From Diphasiastrum complanatum (Eukaryota; Streptophyta; Lycopodiopsida; Lycopodiales; Lycopodiaceae): 64,000 nt of DNA. The position numbers were made by a program, and so were the translations under genes. Shown one piece after another: positions 1-8,740 of this stretch (positions are counted from its first letter, which is position 1; the number at the start of each line of letters is the position of its first letter). The notes under the pieces were generated by a model. That model saw only the letters and a program-made list of their open reading frames with translations, ran no database searches and was not told the DNA's origin. Location: positions 124,001-188,000 of the forward strand of contig CM055097.1 in NCBI GenBank assembly GCA_029204225.1, given 5' to 3'.

Positions 1-308
1 GTCGGATGAAGTCAATACTCGGATGAAGAGTCTCTCTATATAAACAGGCAATCCCACCTGAACCACGGCCACTGGCAGATCTAGTCGCTCGTCGGAATAC
101 TGAGTCCCATTTATATTCAGGAAAAGAGGGAAGTCCTTGCTCCGGGCTCTCGTGTGTCTCCATGAAGAATAGTATGTCTCTGGTCTCTGCCTGTAATAAA
201 ATCAACAAGATCCCCTGCCGTAGAAGATGAGTGTATGCCAGCACAATTCCACACTCCAATCCGAAGGTGGTGTGGATGGGGCCCCGGGGTGCTCCCACCC
301 CCGGGCAC
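1..308 (-). pseudogene. LINE ORF2 start: endonuclease domain, frameshifted, cut by window edge
   Basis: The frame from 308 down begins with a Gly/Pro-rich leader, then LRIGVWNCAG, which resembles the opening strand of the L1-type endonuclease/exonuclease/phosphatase fold. That frame stops near 119. From about 160 down a second frame carries on the same domain: an ET dipeptide as at the metal-binding glutamate, then EYKWDS and RGSGGIACLY, typical of plant LINE endonucleases. A one-base deletion near position 160 therefore broke the gene. In intact elements this enzyme nicks target DNA for target-primed reverse transcription. It follows ORF1 by about 10 bases, the usual LINE order. The rest of ORF2 lies beyond the left edge. 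Confidence 0.75.
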
Positions 309-317
309 CCCAGTTTC

Positions 318-1574
318 CTAGCACTGTGATCTACTAGGAGCGCTATCAAGAAAGCTGACTCGTCCATCCCAATAAATGACTCGTCTGCCAGACTCACGGG
401 CTGCCTGAAAGGCCTTACGCCTCTCCGCCACCTGGATAAAAGTGAGGTCATCATCCATATAGATAATGGTGCCACGTAGCTTAGTTCTGCATCGCAAAGC
501 ATCTCGGCGACTCTCCAGGGAATTGAAACGGATAATGAGTGTAGCTGCATCTCTAGTGGTCCTCCAAGCTGTATCTAGCCCATTTGTCATATGTCCTAGA
601 GTGGTCTCAAGAAATCTCGTAGCTTCGGCAATGGCATCCTGTGTGTCCGGTATCCCGCGAACCCTAATGTTATGGGCCTTCTGCTCCCGTGACTGCTCTT
701 CCGAAATGGTGGCTGAGATGACTAAGGAAATGTAGGCGCTAGGTGTGGTGCCTTTCTTCAAGATTGCTGCCCATGAATCTTTATGTTGCTCAATTTTACT
801 CTCAAGCGCCCGTATCATGGTGGTGGTCGATTCTGAGGTTGCGGCCTGCTTAGAATGGATCACTTGCTCCAATGAAGCGACTTTGGACTGCAACAGGTTC
901 TTTTCCTTTAGTAAGGAAACCATGACTTCTTTCATCTGTTAAAGTTCTTGCTTCAAGAATCGGAGATCTGCTCGCATTTGGTCAGCTTCCCAAGAGGAAA
1001 AGAGTTCCGTTGATTTGGAGGGAGTGTAGAGAATGGGGGTTGGAAATGGAGGGGCTGTGTGTGTGTGTGAAGATGATGTGGAGGAAGAAGAGGATGAGAG
1101 AGAAGGAGGGGGGCAATAGTGAAGGAAGAAGAAGAAGAAGAGGAAGAACCGAAAGATGAGGTGGAAGGGGGTGCCACGGCAGCAGCAGGCATCGTTGAGA
1201 TGACAGCACCATCAAGAATGGAGGTGGCAACATCAGAGAGGATGGAGGTCTCATCAGCTAGGAGGGGGTCAGCATCAGTAGCGAGGGCAACAAGGGGGGT
1301 GTCCACAGCCGTAGCGAGGGCAGCGAGGGGTGGGATATCATCAGTGGTAGCGAGCGTAGTATCATCAGTGGTAGCAAGGGCAGCGGGGAATTGGGGGGGG
1401 GGGGGGTGTCATCTGCAGTGCAGAGGGGGGTCGTGACAGCGCAGGTGGAGGTTATGACAGGGCAGGGGGGGGTCTTGACAGGACATGGGGAGGTTGTGAC
1501 AGCGAGGGGGGTGAGGTAGCCACGAGAGGGAGTTGGGATGAGGCATGAGGAGGTCAAGGGGGGGGGGATGAAGC
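318..1574 (-). pseudogene. LINE ORF1 (RNA-binding/chaperone-like protein), broken
   Basis: The part at 318-935 encodes 205 residues: a predicted coiled coil (residues about 1-60, heptad-like Leu/Ile/Val) followed by an RRM-like region with HNIRVRGIPD and a C-terminal RRDALRCRTKLRG, as in L1-type ORF1 proteins. One stop codon at 939-941 separates it from upstream sequence in the same frame (SSWEADQMRADLRFLKQEL), so the protein originally started further up. The 953-1574 section is Pro/Ser/Thr-rich and low in complexity, and is best read as a disordered N-terminal region that has drifted through several frames. ORF2 follows at 308. The upstream end is cut at the junction with a Ty3 pol gene near 1,580. 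Confidence 0.7.
1383..1574 (+). repeat. G-run-rich low-complexity tract
   Basis: The plus strand carries many runs of 4-12 guanines (for example at 1394-1406 and 1562-1569) among GT/GA-rich sequence. On the minus strand this reads as C-runs and encodes Pro/Thr-rich peptides in all frames. Such G runs could form quadruplexes. The tract directly abuts the place where the G1 reverse transcriptase gene is cut, so it may have been a fragile site. That link is inference. Confidence 0.6.
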
Positions 1575-3078
1575 AGTCGCGAGCATCAAAGCTCTCCTGC
1601 TGTGCGGACTCCCAAATGAACTCCTTTCCCTTCCCCTTAAGGAGATTTGTCATAGGAACTACTATCTGAGCATATTCCTTGACAAATCGTCTGTAATATC
1701 CCGCCAGACCAAGAAAGATCTGAAGTTCCAAAATATTCTGAGGTCTCAGCCAACTGAGTATGGCTTTAACCTTATTTGGGTCCATCTTAATCCCATTTGA
1801 AGAGATAATGTGACCCAAATATGCTACTTCTTCAACGAAGAATTCACACTTGGATTGTTTAGCATAGAGCTTATGCTTTCTGAGGTGTTTTAGATGCTCC
1901 TTCCTCGTTTTGCTGTAAACGAGGATGTCATCTAAAAATACGACTACAAACTTACCCAAGTATGGTCTGAGGACACTGTTCATCAAGGTCATAAAGGTAG
2001 CTGGAGCATTTGTGAGCCCAACTGCCATCATCTTAAACTCATAATGACCGTGACAAGTCCTAAAAGCTGTTTTCGAGACATCTTCCGATTTTATACGGAC
2101 TTGATAATATCCCGATCTGAGGTCTATTTTGCTGAAAAACTTAGCCCCGTCGAGTTGGTCAAACAACTCGTCTGCCCGAGGCATAGGGTATTTATTCTTA
2201 ATTGTGACTTTATTGAGGGCTCTGTAATCTACGGAAAGACGCATAGACCCCTCTATCTTTTTCACCAATAGGACTGGTGAGGCCCATGGTGAACTACTGG
2301 TCTGAATTTGGCCTTTCCCAAGATAATCTGTTAACTGCCTAGTTATTTCTTCATCCTCTGTTCGGCTGACCCAATACGGAGGTTTAGAAACAGGTGCTGT
2401 ACCTGGTACTAGGTTTATTACATGATCTACCTCTCTGCTAGGTGGTAAACCATGTGGCAAATCTTCAGGAAAAACATCTTTAAATTTAGACAATAAAGTT
2501 TCTAATTTACTGATTTTCTGCTGAATAGAACTGGAAATAGAAACTTCAGGAATAAATTGAAAGTCGCATAAGAATACCTGATGGTCTTCGTCTCCGATTA
2601 GCTGACAGAGCTCTGAACTGCAGACCATAGGGCTGTTGGGAACATCATGCTCCCCATGCAACTGGATCTCTCGGCCTTTATGCTGAAAGCTGAGGGTGTT
2701 CTCCTGATAGTTTATGTGGAGGGAAGGTCCTAAACTGTAGAGCCAATCTCTCCCGAGAACAATGTCTGTTTGATCCAGGTGCATTATCTGAAAGTTTATT
2801 TCATCTTGGTACCCCTGAATACCAAGATTTAACTTACTTACCATAGTTTCCCATATTTTTTTATCTTCACCCTTAGCTAATGAAACTATGTACCTATGCT
2901 GACTAGGTACTTCTGGTAGTTTAAGCTTTTTAACCAGGGTGTAGTTGATGAAATTATGGGTTGCCCCATCATCAACCATGACTCTTACTGACTGGTTACC
3001 AACTTTCCCATGCATACGTACTAGGTCATGTGCCCAAAGCTGAAGGGTCTCGCTAGCATTGCAGAGGTCAGATGGCAA
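1575..3078 (-). pseudogene. G1 Ty3 chromovirus pol, N-terminal half: protease and reverse transcriptase
   Basis: Retropepsin motif [12 protein letters not shown] lies at residues 34-44. The second residue of the active-site triplet is Asp-Gly rather than Ser/Thr-Gly, which may or may not matter. The reverse transcriptase spans about residues 205-490: [10 protein letters not shown], the catalytic Asp of FSKIDL (319), [13 protein letters not shown] with the catalytic DD at 383-384, and [12 protein letters not shown]. Homology ends at about residue 499 (near 1,582), just after the RNase H linker QESFDA. The open frame then continues to 1258 as a Pro/Thr-rich tail that belongs to the adjoining LINE ORF1 region. 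RNase H and integrase are absent here, and the matching integrase half is at 14,945-16,687 on the plus strand. Pol overlaps gag by 58 bp in the -1 frame. Confidence 0.9.
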
Positions 3079-4280
3079 CAGTGTTCATGATCTTCATGAT
3101 ACACTTTGATCTCGGAAGCTGCCGAGTCACTTGGGAAACATACAGTCTGAACAAGATGAACTTGTTTTTTATCTTTCTTATCCGTTTTAGTGAAAGGCCC
3201 CTTGGGACACTGTCTGACTGTGTGTCCCTTGCCCATACACACAAAGCACAAACGTTCTTGTTTGGCTTTCTCAAAATCATCTGGTTTTAAGGGCTGTATG
3301 AGTGAAGGGCGTTTCTGAGGAGCTTCACTTTTAAATTTATCTTCTTTCTTTCTTTTTAAAAATTTCCTTTTAAATTGAAAGTCTTTCTGAGGAGGCTGCT
3401 CAGAAAGTGGTTGTTGTCTCGCCCTCTTCCTACCCACTGAATCATCATAGATTTGAGCATATCTGAGAGCTTGCTCAAGGGTAGTAGGCGAGTTTCTCTG
3501 GACCTCTACTTTATATTCATCTTTGAGGCCACGGACAAATCCCCTAATTTTCTGATAGTCATCCATATTTTTAATCTTTAAAATTGCTTCTCGATACTGT
3601 GAGATATATTGGATGAGAGACTTGTCCATTACTGTTCTTTCCCAGGCTTCCCAGGCTCTATCAAGTTCATTTTCTGGTAGAAATTCTCTTAGGAAAGCTT
3701 CTTCAAAAGCTTTCCATGACCGGGGAGTCTGCCCAGTCTCCTGGAGATTTAACCACCACTTATAGGCCATAGGCCCTAAGGAAAGACTGGCCTCAATAGC
3801 TTGCAAATGGTCAGGGATCTGTTTAAGAGCATGAATGTTCTTCCATTTGCTGAGGAAGGTTTGTAGAATATCTGCATTTCTATCCTTCTCTTCCCCATTA
3901 AAAGTAGGAGGTTTTAAATCTTTAAAAACACTGGGGTGAGACCGTAAAGTCTCACCCGAAACTGATAGAAGTGGAGAAGGGGATAACTGAGAAGTGGAGG
4001 GAAGGCTTCCTTTCGCGGAACTCAAAATCAAGTTTTTGAGTTCAGCGAACGAGTCGTCCACACTGGACTTGAAATTGGCTAATGCCAACTTCAGTTCATC
4101 CACTTCTGTTACCAATTGGAGAAACTGCTCCTTGGTAACCATTTCGTCGAGTTCTTCGGCGAATTGTTCCTGTTCTTCCACTTCCATGGGTTCCTTCCCT
4201 TTCCTGTAAGCCAAGGCTTCTGTTTCAAGTTCGTCGAAGCCTCTCTCCTGTGGTTGATCAGGTCCCTGAGGAGTGGTCAT
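3021..4280 (-). CDS. G1 Ty3 chromovirus Gag, apparently intact
   Basis: The protein has 419 residues. The N-terminal part (to about 60) is acidic and Glu-rich and probably coiled. Residues about 120-270 match the retrotransposon gag core ([24 protein letters not shown], the region ahead of the knuckle). A CX2CX4HX4C zinc knuckle lies at 345-358 ([14 protein letters not shown]) after a basic Lys/Arg-rich stretch. It would form the virus-like particle and package element RNA. No internal stop is present. The start follows a leader of about 0.9 kb from the PBS. The 3' end overlaps pol by 58 bp with pol in the -1 frame, consistent with either programmed frameshifting or a mutation. Confidence 0.9.
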   Translation of the reverse strand: MTTPQGPDQPQERGFDELETEALAYRKGKEPMEVEEQEQFAEELDEMVTKEQFLQLVTEVDELKLALANFKSSVDDSFAELKNLILSSAKGSLPSTSQLSPSPLLSVSGETLRSHPSVFKDLKPPTFNGEEKDRNADILQTFLSKWKNIHALKQIPDHLQAIEASLSLGPMAYKWWLNLQETGQTPRSWKAFEEAFLREFLPENELDRAWEAWERTVMDKSLIQYISQYREAILKIKNMDDYQKIRGFVRGLKDEYKVEVQRNSPTTLEQALRYAQIYDDSVGRKRARQQPLSEQPPQKDFQFKRKFLKRKKEDKFKSEAPQKRPSLIQPLKPDDFEKAKQERLCFVCMGKGHTVRQCPKGPFTKTDKKDKKQVHLVQTVCFPSDSAASEIKVYHEDHEHCCHLTSAMLARPFSFGHMT

Positions 4281-5185
4281 CTTTGGAACTGAAAGAGAGC
4301 TACCTTAACTTCTGAAGGAAAAAAAGTCTAAAAGACTAATTTACAACTGTACAAGGGAAAGGAAAGATGACTTAGCTGTTTCTGAGGACTGTACTTCCAA
4401 AGAAAGAATGAAGAGGAACCCTTTCAGCTCTTTTCCCCAAGATTTCAAACCTGCTGTCCCGGAAAATGCCAGTTTGAAGCTTCAAGACGGTGCCAAATTT
4501 CCCGGTTCTTGAGTTGAGTAGCTGACTGATCTGATTTCAGGTGTGGGGTTCCAACAAACCGAGTAAAAACCGGAAATTTACAAAAAGAAATCCGGAATTT
4601 TTGAAGTCCCTACCCTCGCTGGTTGGACAACAACCTGTCCGGCCCGATTTGTCCAATTTACAGCTCTAAAATCACCTTGAATCTCTGATTTAATCTCAGC
4701 CTGTAGGTCGCTGGTCTGTAGCAAGTAAGTTTGAAGCTCAAACTCCTGAGAATTCTCAGAAAACAAGGATGAAATTTAACTTTTTCACTACCCTGTCCAG
4801 CGCTGGCCCTGCTAGGGAAATTTACTCTGAAATCCCCTCAAAATTTCTCATATACTTCTTGGAAATTCAGAGGTAGCTTGCTGTTTCTACAGCGATGGAC
4901 CTGTACTATACTTCCTTTCCAGAATCCGCTCAGCTCTACTGAAATTCCTTTCTGAAAACTACAATCAGATCCCTGAAAATAGAGATAGATTGCTACATGT
5001 CCAGCGACTTACCTACATAAGAATTTTACTTCCTAGAACTGTAAATTCTCAGTGAATTTCAAGGGTTTGAAGGCTGTACCTACAGCGATTCTCCTCCTCT
5101 GATCTTTTCTGAGAAACTGAGAAACACTTCCTATCTTCTGATACCTTTCTCTACTGCTGCTCCTAAACTCCCTAGGATGGAGATG
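4281..5185 (-). other. G1 untranslated leader between PBS and gag
   Basis: About 0.9 kb with no convincing coding sequence. It lies between the primer-binding site and the gag start, so it is the 5' leader that would hold packaging signals. A short motif of the type CAGCGA/CAGCGC recurs near 4797, 4886, 5001 and 5080. Its meaning is unknown. Confidence 0.7.
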
Positions 5186-5197
5186 GCTCTGATACCA
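5186..5197 (-). other. G1 primer-binding site (initiator tRNA-Met)
   Basis: Read on the minus strand this is TGGTATCAGAGC, the common plant PBS complementary to the 3' end of initiator tRNA-Met. It sits one base inside the inner end of the adjacent LTR, which identifies that LTR as the 5' LTR. Confidence 0.9.
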
Positions 5198-5198
5198 A

Positions 5199-5556
5199 TG
5201 TAATAGATCTTAACACCACAGTAGGGCAAACACTAACTGATCCACCCAACCTTGCCTACTCCCTGATATAGAGTAAGCCCCTCCTAGCCCAGTGTGAGGA
5301 CTGGTAGCATGCTACTGCCAAATGTCGGCCACGTGGCACTGACGTGGCCGACTGCACGTCGGGACTCAACTGGGGGCCCTATCCTGCTGACAGGGTCCCT
5401 AGGCTGTGTTAGGCCCGCCATGGCTATGGACCGTACTGGGGCACACTACTCACACTGTCTTGCCCTGTTGGTCATGTACGCTGGACACGACCCTGACTGT
5501 GGTATCTGACCTATCTGTGTTCTCTAGGGTTCGGCACTGGTTACGAGCTCGTAACA
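5199..5556 (-). repeat. G1 5' LTR, 358 bp
   Basis: On the minus strand it starts TGTTACGAGCTCGTAACC and ends ATCTATTACA, with canonical TG...CA ends. The same 358-bp sequence occurs on the plus strand at 16,699-17,056, with about five differences found by eye (about 1.4%). Open frames inside either LTR copy are not genes. Confidence 0.95.
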
Positions 5557-5561
5557 CGATG
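5557..5561. other. Target-site duplication of G1, left copy
   Basis: The five bases CGATG (CATCG on the minus strand) directly abut the outer end of the 5' LTR. The identical CATCG follows the other LTR at 17,057-17,061. A 5-bp duplication is normal for Ty3 integrase. Confidence 0.85.
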
Positions 5562-6111
5562 TCACTCCAAAAACAGCCAAGGACTCTCTCGTATAGTGCC
5601 ATCACTGCCAAGATCGTGTCAGTAGAAAAACCAAGATCACATAGCCGCTGGATGAGAAGGGATCGGGGAACATAGTCGAAGGCTTTCCTGAAGTCAACAA
5701 AACAACAGTAGACCCGCTCTTTCCTGTGTCTAGCCTCCTCAATAATGGCCTGAAGGGTGAAGATGTGATCTGTGGTGGAATAGTGTGCCCTGAAACCCGC
5801 TTGGCCCAATGCATGTAATCTCCTAAAATCTGCCTTAGAACTGACTGCTGACTGGAGGATGGTGCCATATAGCTTAGCAATGATATGCCCTACCATAATG
5901 GTGTGATAGTTACCAGGGTCCATGGGGTCACCAGTTTTGTGAATAGGATGGATAATGTTGGTACACCAGGAGGAAGGGAAGCCGGAGACAACTGCTCGAT
6001 TGAGCAAAGTGGCTAGGGTAGGTGATAGTGTGTCTGCAGCATGGATAAGGAGCTCGTATTCGAGGTCATCAATATCATGGGTGCGACTGGTTTTCAGTTT
6101 CTTGATGGCCT
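5557..6111 (-). pseudogene. LINE ORF2 reverse transcriptase, N-terminal part, interrupted by G1
   Basis: Read from 6111 down: KKLKTS, LLNRAVVSGFPSSW, IIHPIHKTGDPMDPGNYHTI, AKLYGTIL, and the catalytic-motif stretch CCFVDFRKAFDYVPR. These are the conserved early blocks of a non-LTR reverse transcriptase. The frame runs to ALYERVLGCFWSDI and is then cut by the G1 LTR. The next residues (GISDHIWSTIGVKQGC) are found beyond the second LTR at 17,061, in frame once one copy of the target duplication is counted. The conserved G-Y-R of the family reads G-N-Y-H here. Confidence 0.85.
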
Positions 6112-6400
6112 GTCAGGACCACGTAGTACACACTCTCTCCATATGTACCAAGGCAGCATGCCCCTTACGCAGGCGAGATAGAGCACTAGAGCGAAGAGTG
6201 AGTAAGGGACCGGTGAATAGTACACTTAGATAGGTGTATGAGGTAACAATCTCCAGCGGCTGTCCATCATAATAGAATGTGTCATCTCTCATATGCTGCC
6301 GGTTAGTGTTAAACACCATGACCTTTGTTTTAGCAATATTCATAGTCAAGCCCCACACTAAGGCAAACCATATAGAGCATCAAGATGTCGCTGTATTACT
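6112..6400 (-). pseudogene. LINE ORF2 fragment, region after the YADD motif
   Basis: Reading down from 6400: QRHLDALYG, WGLTMNIAKTKVMVFN, QPLEIVTSYTYLSVLFTG, RKGHAALVHMERVC. This is the RT thumb/connection region, homologous to the piece at 17,280-17,520 but from a different copy. It lies upstream of the RT N-terminal piece, which is the reverse of the normal order. It is therefore the remnant of a second LINE copy or of a rearranged one. Confidence 0.7.
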
Positions 6401-8330
6401 CAAAATTTTAAAATTGATGTATCGTCTTTTCCTAAAGATTTGTCTTTTTCATATGTTAATTTAGAAGATACCCATGAAGGTAGAATCTTTAAAAGACTTA
6501 GGACAGAATACAATGTTGTATTCCCTCAATGGTTACTTGAGGGTTTACCCCCCTCAAGGGGTGTAGGCCATCACATAGATCTCCTATATCGCTCGAGTTG
6601 TTATTCGGCAAGGAAGACAATGGATTACGTCTTTGTGTCGACTATAAGAAGCTTAATAAAATGACCATCAAAAACCGTTATCTTTCACAAAGGATGGACG
6701 ATGTAATGGACCGATTGAATGGTGCTGAGTATTTCACCAAATTGGACCTTAGATTGACTACCATCAAATTAGAATAAACGAGACTGGTTTTCGATCTAGG
6801 TATGGCCATTACGAAGTTTTGGTTTTACCATTTGGTCTAACTAATGCCCCAACAACTTTCCAGTAGATGATGAATGATCTTCTTTGTCCATATCTAGGAA
6901 TTTTTTTTTGTTATTTTTGGATTTTCATTTTGATATATAGTAAGACTCTTGAGGAGCATGAAGCGCATTTGTTGACGGTCTTGGATATTCTGAGAAAGGC
7001 AAAGCTCTATGCTATGGGGTCAAATTGTGAGTTTTTTCAGACAAAACCCAAGTACCTTGGACATATAATTTTCGATTATGGTCTTGAGATCGACTACGAT
7101 AAGGTCCGTAAGGTTCATGATTGGCCTATCTCAAAAACCATTAGGGAAGTAAAACTATTTTTGGGCTTCACAGGATTTTTTCATAAGTTTATTAAGATTA
7201 TGCCTTAATTGCATTACCTTTAACTAACCTTCTTAAGTGAGTGAAGAAAGTCAAAAGAAAAACCAAGAATGTTAATAAAAAGAAAGCCAAAAGTTGAAGC
7301 AAGATCAATCCGCTAGTTGAGTGGACCGATGAATTGAATCAAAGCTTCGAGGCTTTGAAATTATTAGTGTCTACAGCCCCTATTTTACATATAGTGGACC
7401 CTAGCAAACTTTTCTTGGTGGAAATGGATGCTAGTGACTATGTGGTGGGAGGAGTCCTTTGGCTTTCAAACGCAAAAAGTTGGACCCAACTCAAAAGTAG
7501 ATATTCAACTTATAAGAAGAAGCTTTTTGTTGTCATTCATGCATTGAAGATCTGGAGACATTATTTGTACGGATCTAAATTCATGATAATGATAGATCGC
7601 GAGTCCTTAAGTTTATCTATAATGCCGTGGACCTTAGGGGTCATAAGGCCCGTTGGTCGGAACTCAGTCAGGAGTTCGATTTCAACATTAAGTACCATCG
7701 TTGTGCGTCGAATTGTATGAAGCATTCTGCCACCAGATTTAGTTCTTTCATGCTTTTGTATGGCTTTCAGTCTCGTTCCCCTATCTTTGTTGGACTCAAA
7801 GGTCTCAAGGTTCAAATTGCAGCTGATTTCTTGCATGATATGCAAGAAATGTTGCAAGGGGCTAAGGAAAGCCTTAGATCGGCTTAGGATAGAGCGCAGT
7901 TCTATGCTAACCGAAGTCGCTCTCCTAGAGAATTTGAGATCGGAGATTGGGTGTATCTTAGAATCCCAAAAGATTCTAAGGTCCTTTGAATGGGAAAATG
8001 TCCTAAGTTCTCTCCACGATACGACAGTCCTTTTAAGATTAGACGGTCCGCCTATTGATTATATCTTCTGTCAGGAACATGAATTTATCATTTAAAGGAA
8101 TGACTTGGTGGAAAGGATAACCTTGTTCCAAAGATGAACTAGTATTATTGGAGGATTTGACTTCCTTTGTACCCCATGAATCAGAAGGATCATCGATACT
8201 CGACGTCATCAATTGAGAAATTGTTTGATTTCTGAACATTTGATTCGTTGGAAAGGTAAGTTAGATAGTGGGGACTCCTGGGAGGAGGAGGATGGTACTT
8301 CAGTGTCCCCTATGTGCCCGTTTAGTCTCT
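6401..8330 (+). pseudogene. G2 Ty3 chromovirus pol, heavily degraded
   Basis: Pieces in order: the protease-RT linker (LPPSRGVGHHIDLL near 6540), RT (LRLCVDYKKLNKMTIKNRY near 6625, [41 protein letters not shown]), RNase H (FLVEMDASDYVVGGVLW near 7410, KKLFVVIHALKIWRHYLYG), then directly the end of integrase (KHSATRFSSFMLLYGFQ near 7720). Most of the integrase core has been deleted. A GDWVYLRIPK block and a chromodomain-like HLIRWKGKLDSGDSWEEED (near 8240-8290) follow. There are many stops and frameshifts, and the RT WDL-type FLDD region is damaged (FCYFWIFILIYSK). A Lys-rich insert at 7236-7300 separates RT and RNase H. Confidence 0.85.
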
Positions 8331-8540
8331 GGGGGGCTAAATGGCGTGACACCCTTGGATAAGGGTAGGTGCCTTTGGATAACGACATTTGACTCCTTGG
8401 ATAAGGACATGGAGGTTTCTATACCTTAGATGGAGGTATGGAACCTTGTGATGTGTTAGGGGGCCTTTACCATGGGTCTCAACCTTGAGCCATGTTCACA
8501 TATTTGGCCTTGGGCAAAAGTTTATCATCACTGCTTATCC
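8331..8540 (+). repeat. Probable G2 3' LTR remnant
   Basis: Non-coding sequence directly after the G2 chromodomain, with repeats of TTGGATAAGG near 8354, 8371 and 8397. Its position fits the start of a 3' LTR. No second copy is visible in the window, so this rests on context. It ends where the copia A LTR begins. Confidence 0.35.
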
Positions 8541-8727
8541 TGAAGTATTAACAATAGAAATCTATGCTATCTTAGTTAAAATATATTTCTATACTATTCT
8601 AGCAAAATTGGTACTAACTTAGGTACCTATACTGAAAATAGATAGTGCCTATACTAAAAATAGAAATAGGCCTTCTAGCACGCAGGGTGGCCTCTACAAT
8701 TAATTAATTAACCATTAATTCATAACA
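8541..8727 (-). repeat. Copia A 3' LTR, partial
   Basis: On the minus strand it begins TGTTATGAATTAATGG right after a purine-rich tract. About 130 bp (8541-8685) match 13,249-13,372 closely, including the shared segment ending CTTCTAGCACGCA. The distal half of this LTR is missing at the junction with the G2 remnant. Confidence 0.75.
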
Positions 8728-8740
8728 CTCCCCCTTATTG
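8728..8740 (-). other. Copia A polypurine tract
   Basis: Minus strand AATAAGGGGGAG immediately before the LTR start, in the position and composition expected for plus-strand DNA priming. Confidence 0.7.

Noticed and set aside
982-1436. Acidic Glu-rich and Pro-rich small proteins on both strands
   Set aside because: Low-complexity shadows of the LINE ORF1 N-terminal region.
5294-5509. Open frames inside the two G1 LTRs (also 16,664-16,961)
   Set aside because: They mirror each other because the LTRs are copies. No domain, and LTRs are not coding.
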